A stretch of 64,000 nucleotides of DNA from an uncultured Chloroflexota bacterium (GTDB lineage Bacteria; Chloroflexota; Dehalococcoidia; Lucifugimonadales; CAJXCD01): positions 1 through 64,000 of the forward strand of contig CAJXCD010000007.1 of the NCBI GenBank assembly GCA_913051545.1, given 5' to 3'. The notes below the pieces were generated by a model that did not search any database, was not told the origin of the DNA, and worked only from the letters and a program-made list of their open reading frames with translations. Made by a program: the position numbers and the translations under genes. Positions 27,791-37,359 of this stretch are shown here, piece by piece; within the stretch, counting starts at the first letter, position 1; every line of letters starts with the position of its first letter.

Positions 27791-28465
27791 ATGACTATGA
27801 AAAAATCTTCTGACAAAATAAAGGTGGCAGTTATAACAGGGCATCATCCTTATGACGTAGTAGGTTTTCAAACCTTATTTCGTAATCTGCCCGGAATAGA
27901 TGCCTATCCACAAAACATAGAGGACTTCGTTACAGATACAGGTGAGTCCAGAGGAACATACGAGGCATTGGTTTTTTACAACTACCATCTTCCAACCCCT
28001 GGAAGCGAGCAGTACCCTATGGGCGGAAGTGTTAGGGAGGCGCTAACTACACTGGGCGATTCTAAGCAGGGGATATTCCTTTTGCATCATGCTATTCTGG
28101 CCTATCCTGAATGGCCACAATGGCAAGAAATTTCAGGTGGTATCCATTTGGCAGAAGATGGGCCTGTACACCAAGATCAGGTAGTACAGATACGAAATGT
28201 ATCTCCTCGTCATCCAATCACACAAAATCTACAGGACTTTGATGTAATTGATGAGACCTACGGTGCAAGCAATGCTGAAAATAACAGCGAAATTTTACTT
28301 ACAACAGACCACTCCGAGAGCATGAAAACTATGGCATGGACAAGACAGTATAAAAACGCCCGAGTTTTCTGCTATCAATCAGGTCACGATAGAGCAGTAT
28401 TTAATAATGAAGGGTTCCAGACAGTGCTGCTGAGAGGGATACAGTGGTGTGCTGGCAGAATCTAG
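27791..28465 (+). CDS. ThuA-like domain protein
   Basis: 224 residues with the class I glutamine-amidotransferase-like fold of ThuA (PF06283). Recognisable parts are KVAVITGHHPYDVVGF at the start, LLHHAILAYPEWPQW near residues 97-111 and FCYQSGHDRAVFNNEGF near the end. ThuA proteins are linked to trehalose or disaccharide utilisation, but their reaction is not established. Its neighbours (msrA, lipoprotein) do not narrow the role. Confidence 0.82.
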   Translation: MTMKKSSDKIKVAVITGHHPYDVVGFQTLFRNLPGIDAYPQNIEDFVTDTGESRGTYEALVFYNYHLPTPGSEQYPMGGSVREALTTLGDSKQGIFLLHHAILAYPEWPQWQEISGGIHLAEDGPVHQDQVVQIRNVSPRHPITQNLQDFDVIDETYGASNAENNSEILLTTDHSESMKTMAWTRQYKNARVFCYQSGHDRAVFNNEGFQTVLLRGIQWCAGRI

Positions 28466-28495
28466 CCTAAACGTAACCGCAATATAGTGGAATCG

Positions 28496-28524
28496 TTGAC
28501 ATATTTATATTTCTTGACTACAAT
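28496..28524 (+). promoter_or_regulatory. Promoter of the FG-GAP lipoprotein
   Basis: Perfect TTGACA (28496-28501), a 17-bp spacer and TACAAT (28519-28524). Transcription would start near 28531, about 56 bases before the ATG. Confidence 0.7.
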
Positions 28525-28586
28525 CCACCGACTTACGGAGATATCCAACTGGTTTACACAATAACTCATCCAAAATACCTGAAAGT

Positions 28587-30176
28587 ATGAAACTTGTCAT
28601 GGAAAAAAAATATACTTCAATTATAGTTATAGCCTTATGTTCTCTCGCGCTACTTATGGTTGCATGTGGTCAATCCGATACATCAGACACATCAACAGAA
28701 AAAACTGCTCCTACTGAACCAACCGCCTCAAAAGCCGTGGAAGAGCCCGTTGCAGAAGCGGTGGAAGAGCCCGTTGCAGAAGCCACAGAAGAGCCCGTTG
28801 CAGAAGCCACAGAAGAGCCCGTTGCAGAAGCCACGGAAGAGCCCGTTGCAGAAGCCACAGAAGAACCCGTTGCAGAAGCCACAGAAGAACCCGTTGCAGA
28901 AGCCACAGAAGAGCCTGTTGTAGAAGCCACAGCTACTCCTATCCCTAATACACCGACCCCAACACCTGAACCTACGGCTGAGCCAGAGCCTACACCAACA
29001 CCAGTACCTGTCCCAATAACAGAGCCTGGATTATTAGAAATTCAGGAAGAAAGAGACGTCTCTGTATTTGGTGTAGACCCAGGCGATCGAGCAGGATCAT
29101 CTATGGCTACAGGAGACCTAAATGGGGACGGAATAGATGACTTAGTAGTAGGAGCTCCCTTTGGAGGCACATATGGTTCCGGGGAGACTTATATTATATT
29201 CGGTCCACTTGGAGAACGTAGGCTCGTAAAATTATCAACGAATTCCGATGCCACTTACATCGGTTTAGAGTCAGACGATAATTCAGGTCAAGGTGTTGCC
29301 ATCGCTGATGTTAATGGCGATGCCTCTAACGACCTTATAATTGGAGCACCTGGTGTTGGAAAATCAGGAATATCATACGTTGTATTTGGTCCCATAGAAG
29401 CAGGTGATTTTGATCTTTCAACAGCCGATATAACTATCTCTGGTACTGGAAAAGACGCCCTGTCAGGACATTCTGTAGGTACAGGAGATTTTAATGGTGA
29501 TAGTGCACACGATCTCATAATTGGATCTCCTGGTCTGGGAACCACTTACATCGTGCTAGGGCCCATAGAAGAAGGTAATTTGAATATATCTGATATCGTT
29601 TCTACCACAGTAAGTGGATTCGAAGCAGATGACTTTTCTGGAGCGAGTGTGTCAAGTGGAGATATCAATGGTGATGGTTCAGCAGACCTCATAGTTGGAT
29701 CTTCGACAGGCGGAGATGGCGGGAAGGTACACGTGGTCTTCGGACCAATCGAAAATGGTTCTATAGATCTCTCCAATTCTGTGTCAATCACTATTGCTGG
29801 AGGATACTCCGCCGACCGAGGTATTTCCGATCAACTAGGATTCGCAGTAGGTAGTGGAGACCTAAACAGTGATGGTGCAGATGATCTTCTTATTGGTGCA
29901 CCGGGGGCGGCCCCATCAGGAGTGAGATTCGCAGGAATTACATATGTCGCGTTTGGTCCTTTGGGACCTGGAGACATTACAATGTCGTCAGAAAAACACC
30001 TCTTCATTATAGGTGGTACTGGCGCTTCGGACGGATACCTTTCAGGTAGCTCGGTTGTCGTTTCTGACATCAACAACGACGGTACTCCTGACATAATCGT
30101 TGGAGAAGCAGGACAAAGCCCTGGTGGAGGAAATCCAGCAGGAAAGATGTTTATCCTGCTAGGCTCATATAACTGA
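28587..30176 (+). CDS. Surface lipoprotein with FG-GAP (integrin-alpha-like) beta-propeller
   Basis: 529 residues. The signal peptide ends in the lipobox LLMVAC near residue 28, so the protein is lipid-anchored outside the membrane. A low-complexity stalk follows: eight copies of an EEPVAEAT-type octapeptide (residues 51-114), then a Thr/Pro-rich stretch. The globular part has six FG-GAP repeats with calcium-binding loops such as GDLNGDGIDDLVVGAP. Such propellers mediate adhesion or carbohydrate/protein binding. The gene has its own promoter and terminator. An alternative ATG four codons in would change only the signal n-region. Confidence 0.88.
   Translation: MKLVMEKKYTSIIVIALCSLALLMVACGQSDTSDTSTEKTAPTEPTASKAVEEPVAEAVEEPVAEATEEPVAEATEEPVAEATEEPVAEATEEPVAEATEEPVAEATEEPVVEATATPIPNTPTPTPEPTAEPEPTPTPVPVPITEPGLLEIQEERDVSVFGVDPGDRAGSSMATGDLNGDGIDDLVVGAPFGGTYGSGETYIIFGPLGERRLVKLSTNSDATYIGLESDDNSGQGVAIADVNGDASNDLIIGAPGVGKSGISYVVFGPIEAGDFDLSTADITISGTGKDALSGHSVGTGDFNGDSAHDLIIGSPGLGTTYIVLGPIEEGNLNISDIVSTTVSGFEADDFSGASVSSGDINGDGSADLIVGSSTGGDGGKVHVVFGPIENGSIDLSNSVSITIAGGYSADRGISDQLGFAVGSGDLNSDGADDLLIGAPGAAPSGVRFAGITYVAFGPLGPGDITMSSEKHLFIIGGTGASDGYLSGSSVVVSDINNDGTPDIIVGEAGQSPGGGNPAGKMFILLGSYN
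28737..28928 (+). repeat. Coding tandem repeat, eight copies of 24 bp
   Basis: Near-identical 24-bp units of the form GAAGAGCCCGTTGCAGAAGC plus a variable codon, encoding V/T-E-E-P-V-A-E-A. The high DNA identity between copies suggests recent expansion, so copy number may vary between strains. It lies in the stalk of the FG-GAP lipoprotein. Confidence 0.95.
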
Positions 30177-30211
30177 TTTAAAATTCAAGCGTATACAGCT
30201 TATTTCTGACG

Positions 30212-30250
30212 ACCCGTCCATATCTGTCGATGCAGATATGGACGGGTTTT
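30212..30250 (+). terminator. Intrinsic terminator after the FG-GAP lipoprotein
   Basis: Arms 30212-30226 and 30233-30247 form a perfect 15-bp GC-rich-based stem with a 6-base loop, followed by a short T-run (TTTT). Confidence 0.88.
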
Positions 30251-30339
30251 CTGTACGCTTACAAAACTCCGAAGTGTAATCTTCTGAGTAAAACATTTGA
30301 ATATTTCCAACAGGGTTTCTTACCCTAAGAGAGGAATTT

Positions 30340-31059
30340 ATGGAAATAAATTCGTTAAAAACGCTAGTGACACTTGGTGAAAGTACAACAGCTGGAGGAT
30401 GGAGCTCAGAACCGGAGCGTTGCTGGCCCGAACTGCTCGCAAATATGATAAGCGATTTTCAATTTGAACCGGTGAAATTGATAAACAGCGGTATAGGAGC
30501 CAATGTAATATCAACCCGTTCACCTTCCTACAATTATTCAGGTAAGCCTGCAGCAGATGAAAGGCTTCAAAAACACGTAATAGACCACGATCCTGACTTG
30601 GTAATAATTTCTTACGGCCTAAATGATTCAAGAGGTGGCACATCACTTGAAATGTTCCGAGAAGACCTAATGAAACTAATATCTTCCGTGAAAAACAGTT
30701 GCAGTACGTTAATAATGCTGCTTGGACCATATTATATGAACGACTTCACGGCAGGCGGACCAGTTTGGAATAACGCCAACCATGACACATTACAGGCGTT
30801 CAATAAATTGATTTCTGAAGTGTCAATAGACACAGAATGCATGTACACGGATGTATATAATGCCTACGGGGATGCCTCATGGATGGTTCACTACGATGGT
30901 GTCCATGCAAACGATCTCGGTCACCGAATAATTGCAAACTCAGTCTTCCAAACTTTGGCACAGAATCTTCCTAGCCTAGCATTAAAAACAAAAAATCTAG
31001 AGCAAACAAGTAAACGTTGGCGTGATGAATCAATGTTGCAGTCAGAATATGGTCACTGA
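30340..31059 (+). CDS. SGNH/GDSL-type hydrolase
   Basis: 239 residues. The nucleophile block is TLGESTTAGGW (Ser near residue 13), the Asn block is SYGLNDSRGG near residues 90-99, and the catalytic Asp/His block is HYDGVHANDLGH near residues 184-195. This makes it an esterase, lipase or acyl-hydrolase of the SGNH clan. No signal peptide is seen. It precedes the enolase-superfamily gene by 71 bases, and the two may be co-transcribed. Confidence 0.87.
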   Translation: MEINSLKTLVTLGESTTAGGWSSEPERCWPELLANMISDFQFEPVKLINSGIGANVISTRSPSYNYSGKPAADERLQKHVIDHDPDLVIISYGLNDSRGGTSLEMFREDLMKLISSVKNSCSTLIMLLGPYYMNDFTAGGPVWNNANHDTLQAFNKLISEVSIDTECMYTDVYNAYGDASWMVHYDGVHANDLGHRIIANSVFQTLAQNLPSLALKTKNLEQTSKRWRDESMLQSEYGH

Positions 31060-31130
31060 CTACAAGCAGTAACACAACACTTTCTAATAGACGACCGAAT
31101 TCACAGAAATCGGTAAGGTTTTTAAATGAT

Positions 31131-32330
31131 ATGAAGATTATTGACGTGAGGGTAGTGAATTCGGATCATGTCAATTCATCAACAGCATTGATTGAAGTTG
31201 TTACTGACGAAGGGTTGATTGGTATAGGTGCAACCTCAGCACCAGTACCTGCAGTCGCGGCGGTGATCCAAGCTGGAAACACTAGCCTTAAGCCCCTGCT
31301 TTTAGGAGAAGATCCAACCAACACAAATCGGTTGTGGAATAAAATGTTTGAATCTTGGCAAGCACAGCGTGGACGTGGCGGAGAGGGTGGTTTGGCAGTC
31401 AATTCAATGAGCGCCATCGATATCGCTCTATGGGACATCGCGGGTAAGGCGGCAGGAGTCCCTATTCATCAACTTCTTGGTGGAGTAATCAGGAACAAAA
31501 TCATGGCTTACGCAAGCACTTCAAGATCGATTAGAGGAAACCCCATCCATAATGACTCAAGCTCTATTCGGGTAGCGAAAACTACTGAACAGATGGTATC
31601 AGAATGCAAGATGTATGTTGAACAAGGATTTAAAGCTATCAAATATGGGTGGGGTGATTTTTTCGATAGTGCAGGACAGGAATCTTTGGCAGCAATCAGA
31701 GAGGCAATCGGACCAAATATCCGATTAATGCTGGATTGCGGACCAAGTTTTTATCTAGACAAAACTCTGAGCCTAAAAGAAAAAATACAAATAACTGAAC
31801 TTCTGGAAAAATATGACATCTATTTCTTAGAAGAACCGGTACACCCATACGACGTTGATGAATTCAAAAAGCTTACCCGTAAATCTCCTATTAAAATAGC
31901 GACAGGAGAGAGTCTTACGACAGAACTAGATTTTAAGAGATTTATAGATTCCAGCGCTATAGATGTCGTACAACCGGATATTCAACAAATGGGGATGACT
32001 CAATTCATAAGGGTAGCACGTAGAACTCAAGATGCTGGAATACTCTGCATTCCTCACGGACCATGGACCGCGATACTGATTGCAGGTCACTTGAACGTAC
32101 TTTCAACCATTAGTAATGGTGTAATGATTGAGTACAAAGGATTTGCTAACTTTGAGCAAGGAAGTACTGAGCAGATTGTTACAGACATACATAACTACTC
32201 AATAATAGAGACACCGCCTAAAGTGAAAGATGGATACCTAGAAGTTTCAAGCGATCCTGGTTTGGGCTTGGGCAATTTTGTACATGAATCTATCTCCGGT
32301 CTAATTACCAAAAAACTTTTGTCTCCCTAA
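31131..32330 (+). CDS. Enolase-superfamily acid-sugar dehydratase or racemase (mandelate racemase group)
   Basis: 399 residues of COG4948. The capping domain is followed by a barrel with the KxxK-type base in FKAIKYGWG, metal ligands in LMLDCGP, FLEEPV and TGESL, and the Asp and His dyad in VQPDIQQMG and IPHGPW. This is the mandelate racemase subgroup pattern (Lys on one side, His-Asp on the other), usual in galactonate- or gluconate-type dehydratases. Substrate unknown. Expansion of this superfamily is described for SAR202 bacteria. A cupin gene is convergent at its 3' end. Confidence 0.9.
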   Translation: MKIIDVRVVNSDHVNSSTALIEVVTDEGLIGIGATSAPVPAVAAVIQAGNTSLKPLLLGEDPTNTNRLWNKMFESWQAQRGRGGEGGLAVNSMSAIDIALWDIAGKAAGVPIHQLLGGVIRNKIMAYASTSRSIRGNPIHNDSSSIRVAKTTEQMVSECKMYVEQGFKAIKYGWGDFFDSAGQESLAAIREAIGPNIRLMLDCGPSFYLDKTLSLKEKIQITELLEKYDIYFLEEPVHPYDVDEFKKLTRKSPIKIATGESLTTELDFKRFIDSSAIDVVQPDIQQMGMTQFIRVARRTQDAGILCIPHGPWTAILIAGHLNVLSTISNGVMIEYKGFANFEQGSTEQIVTDIHNYSIIETPPKVKDGYLEVSSDPGLGLGNFVHESISGLITKKLLSP

Positions 32331-32342
32331 CTACTTACCACT

Positions 32343-32744
32343 TCATGAATTTGTTTTCCACTCAGGTATGTGGCCAACGGGCGGAGAATTTACAGTAACA
32401 ATTTTCATCATTGAACCACTCGTGTTCTTTATTCCATGAATAGCATTAGATGGGAAATGTAGAAACATATCTTTGCTTATTTCCACAGGCTGTTCTAGTC
32501 CGAAATATCCTATGCCATTCCCTTCTACAATTATGTAAACTTCTTCATTTTCGTGACGATGGGGTTCTAAGATTCCACCAGGAGCTATATAAACTATGTT
32601 TGCACTGAGGTCTTTTGAAGGCGCTTTTGGATTTTGAGGATTAACAACCCTAACACCAAAACCTCGTACACACTCAGGATACAAAACCGGTATACCATCC
32701 TCTTCCGTTACGATATTTACTGAATTCTCGTTTTTTTTATTCAT
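32343..32744 (-). CDS. Single-domain cupin protein
   Basis: 133 residues. The metal-binding cupin motif 1 is EPHRHENEEVYIIVEGNG (two His, one Glu) and motif 2 is FPSNAIHGIKN. The ATG at 32744 is chosen because a GGAGG lies six bases upstream; the reading frame stays open another 29 codons but has no ribosome site. It could be an isomerase, a dioxygenase or a ligand-binding protein in the metabolism of the acid sugar handled by the neighbouring enolase. Function undefined. Confidence 0.82.
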   Translation of the reverse strand: MNKKNENSVNIVTEEDGIPVLYPECVRGFGVRVVNPQNPKAPSKDLSANIVYIAPGGILEPHRHENEEVYIIVEGNGIGYFGLEQPVEISKDMFLHFPSNAIHGIKNTSGSMMKIVTVNSPPVGHIPEWKTNS

Positions 32745-32840
32745 CCTACCTCCATTATTTTGGACATCTTTAGCAAATCTATTACGGCACTTTTCAATGT
32801 TGGGTTGCCCATAAAATCTAATCAATTTCACTTGTTGTAA

Positions 32841-33869
32841 CTAGGAATAACCTCCGTCTTTAGCCTGTCTTCCATCAAGATATTTTTTATACGATGTCTT
32901 TAAGTCACGGTGAAAATTATCTATACCTCTAACTAAATCGTAGCTCCAGGATGCTTTCCAACTCTCATTTTGGTTACAGAGCCTGTTCCAAAGTCGTAAT
33001 CTATCATTTCTATTCATGTCCTTGTGTGAAACAAAGAACCATGCCAGAATTTCCGATTTTGTTTTGTTTTGCTTGGAAGTTGGCTCAAAAAATCGGTTTT
33101 TTGCCCACTGAAAAGCCTCGACAACCTCTTTCGGAGTAGAAGTCGGATCCACTTTCAAGACAATTTTATTCGCTAAAATACTCGGGTAAATACTAGCCTC
33201 AACCTCAATAGCCTCGATCATAAATTGATCGCCTGTTAGTACATACGTGGTTGCTAATGCCTGAGACCAACCATACATTTGTGATAACTCTATAGAAAGT
33301 CCCCTTAATTTGTCTAAAGTTCCTCCTGTAGTCACATATGTGCTCCTTGCATCCCCAACCCAGTAATGAAGCTCATTGCCACTCAATCGTTTCACCCTCC
33401 GCACATTAAGTTCATTCGTTAAAATTAAATCCCCTTCGACTAATTCTGCGGTTGTATCATCTGGTAATGGAATTCGATCAACAAAACGTATTGGTACACC
33501 GTCCTTCGTCCCTGTTTTCTTTATCCATCCCATAACCATGTCTTGAGGTAATAGCTTGTTTTTTAATGCTTCCTTTCGAAATTCCTGAACACGTATACTA
33601 TTTTCTGCCTCTAAAAACATCATTTTAGAAGTTATAGCTGACCTATTGAATTCGCCATAGAGGAACTTTGGAGGAATTGTAGTCGAACCAAACAATTCCC
33701 TTAACATAGAGGCTATATTTTGGGATGTTTCAAGTCCAGACTTACAATCTGATACCAAAGAAGCCCTTGAGTGTCCTATTCCTCTCTCCTGAGTGATGTA
33801 GGCTCTTTCTATCTTATTTAATACCTTACCGTAAGCCTTTTCTATCTCATCAATAATTGAGTCTTCCAA
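32841..33869 (-). CDS. Unknown protein, possibly related to actinobacterial/phage-type hypothetical proteins
   Basis: 342 residues, no family recognised with confidence. The N-terminus is helical and charged. There is no signal peptide and no membrane segment. The C-terminal half (MYGWSQALATTYVLTG, then IVLKVDPTSTPKEVVEAF) resembles from memory a family of hypothetical proteins in actinobacterial mobile regions, but this is weak. The start appears to be TTG at 33869 with GGTATAGG upstream. Base composition is AT-rich like the local background. Confidence 0.6.
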   Translation of the reverse strand: MEDSIIDEIEKAYGKVLNKIERAYITQERGIGHSRASLVSDCKSGLETSQNIASMLRELFGSTTIPPKFLYGEFNRSAITSKMMFLEAENSIRVQEFRKEALKNKLLPQDMVMGWIKKTGTKDGVPIRFVDRIPLPDDTTAELVEGDLILTNELNVRRVKRLSGNELHYWVGDARSTYVTTGGTLDKLRGLSIELSQMYGWSQALATTYVLTGDQFMIEAIEVEASIYPSILANKIVLKVDPTSTPKEVVEAFQWAKNRFFEPTSKQNKTKSEILAWFFVSHKDMNRNDRLRLWNRLCNQNESWKASWSYDLVRGIDNFHRDLKTSYKKYLDGRQAKDGGYS

Positions 33870-34199
33870 GACCTATACCTTACTTAACAGATACATACCC
33901 CTTCATCTGTATATATACCACTTGATAGTTTTTCATACAATATGATAGCATATAATGCACAAGTCAGGGAAGAAAATAACAAAAGCATAACTGCTATATT
34001 CTGTGATTAGAACATCCTCCAAATAGTACTGCCGATAATCTTTTTCTTCTGAATCGTAACCTACCGACAGCATACCCAAACTGATCAATGCACCCCTGAT
34101 TTGTACTTATTCTAAAGTCAAATAGATGACATTACTTAAAATCTCACACTTTCAGATATACTAACCAAATTACGTTCGTAGTTGGGTAGGAGGTATCAA
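33870..34199. other. 330-base intergenic region with divergent promoter-like elements
   Basis: Divergent start region between the unknown protein and the Gfo/Idh/MocA gene. A TTGTAT-17-TATATA pair can be read toward the minus-strand gene, and a TATAAT on the plus strand lies near 33951. No RNA gene, repeat or conserved open frame is visible. Confidence 0.35.
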
Positions 34200-35438
34200 G
34201 TGAATCGCAAACTCAACTTAGCAGTTATAGGCCTTGGTAAGAGATCTTCAAATTTGATATCTATATTCCATAAATTATTCCCTGGATTTAAGTTGGCCGC
34301 AGTTATAGACATTAATGAAGATAGTGCCCGAAAAACATTTCCCTCACACTGTGTAAGTATGCATTCAACTAAGTTCTATTCGCATGTAAATCATTTAACA
34401 AAAATTTCAAATACCTTAGATGGCGTCCTGATCGGTACTCCATGCAACACTCACACACCCTTAGCAGTTAACCTGGCCACATTGAACCTTCCTGTTTATT
34501 TGGAAAAACCTGTAAGTATTACATATCTACAAATTGGTGATCTTAAAAGAGCATACAAAAATTCTGTTAATAGAGTAGTTGTATCCTTCCCTTTACGAAC
34601 TTCACCACTATTTAATACTGTCCTAGACATTGTTCGAAGTGGTAGATTGGGCAAAATCAACCAAGTCCAGGCAGTCAACAATGTCCCATATGGTGCAGAA
34701 TATTTCGGGTCTACTAACCTTAGAAACTATGATGTCACCGGAGGGCTTTGGCTTCAAAAGGCTACCCATGATTTCGATTATATAAATCTTCTCCTTGGCA
34801 AACCCAAAGCGATAACTGCAATGATGACTAGAGAAATCTACGGGGGCGACATGCCACACGATCTCTGGTGCTCTAAATGCGACAAATCCAAAATCTGTGC
34901 CGAAAGTCCTTATTCACCTGACCCAACACTGTACAAAAAATCAAATCCAATTGACCATCAATGTGTCTGGGGAAACAAAGTACTGAATCAAGACGCGGGG
35001 TCGGCTTTGATAATGTATGAGGGAGGAATCCACGCTAGTTACAGCCAGAATTTTGTCTCACGCCTCTCGTCCGCTACTAGAGGTGCAGTTATAACAGGAT
35101 ATAAGGCAACCGTGTCATTTGATTGGTATACCGAAAAAATCAAAATTGTCGACCATTTCAAAGACAAAGTCGAAGTGCTTAGCATTAAAGGGTCTAGTGA
35201 AGGACACCACGGGGGCGACGAAGCGTTGGTTAATAATTTTGCTGAAGTATGCTTCGGAGTGACTGACGCCAGCCCTAATTTGTCAGACGGACTACTGAGT
35301 GCAACAATGTGCCTCGCTGCGAGGGAATCGGCACATCAGCAAACATGGATCCCAATACCCGACATTAATTCAGATGACTTTCCAGAATCTAACACTAAGC
35401 TCTACCCAACGGATCTAGATATTGAACCTCTACCTTAA
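34200..35438 (+). CDS. Gfo/Idh/MocA-family NAD(P)-dependent oxidoreductase
   Basis: 412 residues. The Rossmann loop AVIGLGKRS is near residues 9-17, and the family's catalytic EKP is in VYLEKPVSI near residues 107-112. A Cys-rich segment (WCSKCDKSKIC near residue 229) is found in a branch of the family. Start is GTG at 34200 because a strong TAGGAGG lies seven bases upstream. Members oxidise or isomerise sugars, inositols and similar polyols; the substrate here is unknown. Confidence 0.87.
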   Translation: MNRKLNLAVIGLGKRSSNLISIFHKLFPGFKLAAVIDINEDSARKTFPSHCVSMHSTKFYSHVNHLTKISNTLDGVLIGTPCNTHTPLAVNLATLNLPVYLEKPVSITYLQIGDLKRAYKNSVNRVVVSFPLRTSPLFNTVLDIVRSGRLGKINQVQAVNNVPYGAEYFGSTNLRNYDVTGGLWLQKATHDFDYINLLLGKPKAITAMMTREIYGGDMPHDLWCSKCDKSKICAESPYSPDPTLYKKSNPIDHQCVWGNKVLNQDAGSALIMYEGGIHASYSQNFVSRLSSATRGAVITGYKATVSFDWYTEKIKIVDHFKDKVEVLSIKGSSEGHHGGDEALVNNFAEVCFGVTDASPNLSDGLLSATMCLAARESAHQQTWIPIPDINSDDFPESNTKLYPTDLDIEPLP

Positions 35439-35554
35439 ATTTTGGCATACTATAGAATATTGTCATCACTTCCTCTTGTATTCTTTTCATTGAAAAAGAA
35501 AACATCGAATCCGAAATCTACCCTCCACTTCAACAGGGAGGAATAGTGAGATAA

Positions 35555-36352
35555 CTATTCCATACTTTCCATTAATGCAGCAAGATCATTTCTCTTATTC
35601 ACTGCTGTTTCATTTTGAGGATCTAAACGAATTGCTTCATCGTAATCAGCCATCGCACGGTCGTAACCAAATGACCCCTCCCAAGAAATTCCCCTGTTGA
35701 GAAACGCACGGGCATTTGTAGAGTCTAACTCTATAGCTAAATTTAAGCTGTCAATAGCATCTAAATACAATCCGAGTTCATTATATACAACTCCCCTGTT
35801 ATTAAATGCCCAAAAGTTTGTGGAATCCAACTTTATTGATAGATCTAAGCTATAAATCGCATCGAAGTACCATCCGAGTCTAATTTCTGCAACTCCCCTG
35901 TTATAAAATGCAAGAGCATTCTTGGGATCCAGCTCTATTGCTGCGTTATACTCTCCTATGGCTTCCTCATAATTACCTTCATTAGTAAATTCATTACCTC
36001 TTAAAATGTAGTCCGTTGCTGTCAATTCAGGAATAGAAGTGGCTGTAGGTGGTGGTACGGAAGTGGCGGTGGGTGGTGGTACGGAAGTGGCTGTGGGTGC
36101 GGGTGTAGCAGTAACAGTTGATTCCAACTTAATCTTTGTTTGTGGCATAGAGATCTGTGTTGGGGTAATTGGAAGTGGTGAGGGAATCGATAGAGGTATC
36201 TCAGTAACTATAGGTAGAGGCGTTCGAGTAAGCATACCTGTCACAACAGGTACAGGCGTTGACCCTGAATCAATCCCTCCACACGATAACATTATTAATA
36301 CCAGTACAGATCCTAGCGTTAAAATTACATGATGTCGACAAACTGTAACCAT
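35555..36352 (-). CDS. TPR-repeat lipoprotein
   Basis: About 265 residues from ATG 36352. The signal peptide ends in the lipobox LIMLSC, then a Thr/Pro-rich linker with PTATSVPP-type repeats. Four tetratricopeptide repeats follow (for example GNYEEAIGEYNAAIELDPKN), ending at the C-terminus. TPRs mediate protein contacts, so this is probably a scaffold on the outer face of the membrane. An in-frame GTG seven codons upstream is an alternative start. It is 40 bases after the first PhyH gene, on the same strand. Confidence 0.85.
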   Translation of the reverse strand: MVTVCRHHVILTLGSVLVLIMLSCGGIDSGSTPVPVVTGMLTRTPLPIVTEIPLSIPSPLPITPTQISMPQTKIKLESTVTATPAPTATSVPPPTATSVPPPTATSIPELTATDYILRGNEFTNEGNYEEAIGEYNAAIELDPKNALAFYNRGVAEIRLGWYFDAIYSLDLSIKLDSTNFWAFNNRGVVYNELGLYLDAIDSLNLAIELDSTNARAFLNRGISWEGSFGYDRAMADYDEAIRLDPQNETAVNKRNDLAALMESME

Positions 36353-36392
36353 GCCTTTATTTATATTATCCACACCGTACAGTACCTAATAT

Positions 36393-37289
36393 TCATCTCG
36401 CATCCTTGATTTTATCTAATTCTCTGAGTTCTAAAACTTTCGCTTGAAGTAATTCGTCATTAGCAAGCCTCTGCTCGAGGTGCACCATACGTTCTGGACT
36501 AGCTGTATTAATCATAATGTCCCCGTAAGCCCTAAGAGCACCGAATCGATGTGCACCACCTTTAGTATTAGCCATGGAAGCAATATTCTCTCTCAAAAAG
36601 GGAAGATCTTTATCACTGAAACGCTGCTGAAGGTTTATAGTGAACATCCTACGTCTCGTACCACCTCCAAAAGATGCATGCTTAATGCACAGATCAAATA
36701 CTAATAAATCACCAGGGGTAGTTTCCAGTGGAATTGCAGGAACATCTTTCTCTCTCATACCCCAACTATCTTGGGTCTCGAAAATCTCACTCTGTAGGGA
36801 ATCTCCAAATTTATCACCTACTCTGTGACTACCTGGTATAACCCTAAGGCACCCTTCATCTTTGGTAAGCGGATCTAGGTAAAATGCCAGTTTCAGTGCC
36901 CCATATCCATAACTTGGCCTTGAAGGATCATTCATAACTGGACCATAGTTAAAATTACGACATGTATCAGAATGCCAATTAGTGTCGCCCACATAGAAAT
37001 TACCGTCACTCGATGCATAATTGAAACCGTTTCCGAGAAGAGATGTACCTATAGCCTTAATTCGCTTGTCATCTATGAGAGAACTGAGGTATTCGTTGTC
37101 ATCTATAAATGGCCAAAGAACGGATCTATGTTCGTAGTCATGGACACGGCCTTCATATCCACCTCCATGATCTTTCCAAACCTGTTCATACGCATCAGTG
37201 ATACGGCCTATATCACCGGAAAATAACCCAGGAAATTTTATGAAACCAAAAGTACTGAAAAACTGAATTTGCTGATCCGATAATTTCAT
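36393..37289 (-). CDS. Phytanoyl-CoA dioxygenase (PhyH)-family protein 1, canonical HxD
   Basis: 298 residues. Fe(II)/2-oxoglutarate oxygenase fold: the metal-binding HxD is in NWHSDTC (His106, Asp108), the distal His in IKHASFGG (His204) and a following basic GTRRRM segment that carries the 2-oxoglutarate Arg. RVIPGSH before the distal His is the family block. It is expected to be an active hydroxylase; the substrate is unknown. A GGAGG lies before the start. It is followed by the TPR lipoprotein and preceded by a second, frameshifted PhyH gene, in the same orientation. Confidence 0.9.
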   Translation of the reverse strand: MKLSDQQIQFFSTFGFIKFPGLFSGDIGRITDAYEQVWKDHGGGYEGRVHDYEHRSVLWPFIDDNEYLSSLIDDKRIKAIGTSLLGNGFNYASSDGNFYVGDTNWHSDTCRNFNYGPVMNDPSRPSYGYGALKLAFYLDPLTKDEGCLRVIPGSHRVGDKFGDSLQSEIFETQDSWGMREKDVPAIPLETTPGDLLVFDLCIKHASFGGGTRRRMFTINLQQRFSDKDLPFLRENIASMANTKGGAHRFGALRAYGDIMINTASPERMVHLEQRLANDELLQAKVLELRELDKIKDAR

Positions 37290-37359
37290 TTAACACCTCC
37301 AGAAACTTGACTCAGCATTTACCAATATATGAGTCTTTCATCAAACTAACTACACACTT

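Noticed and set aside
28670-28930. Antisense open frame opposite the lipoprotein stalk
   Set aside because: Produced by the 24-bp repeat; lacks start context and motifs.
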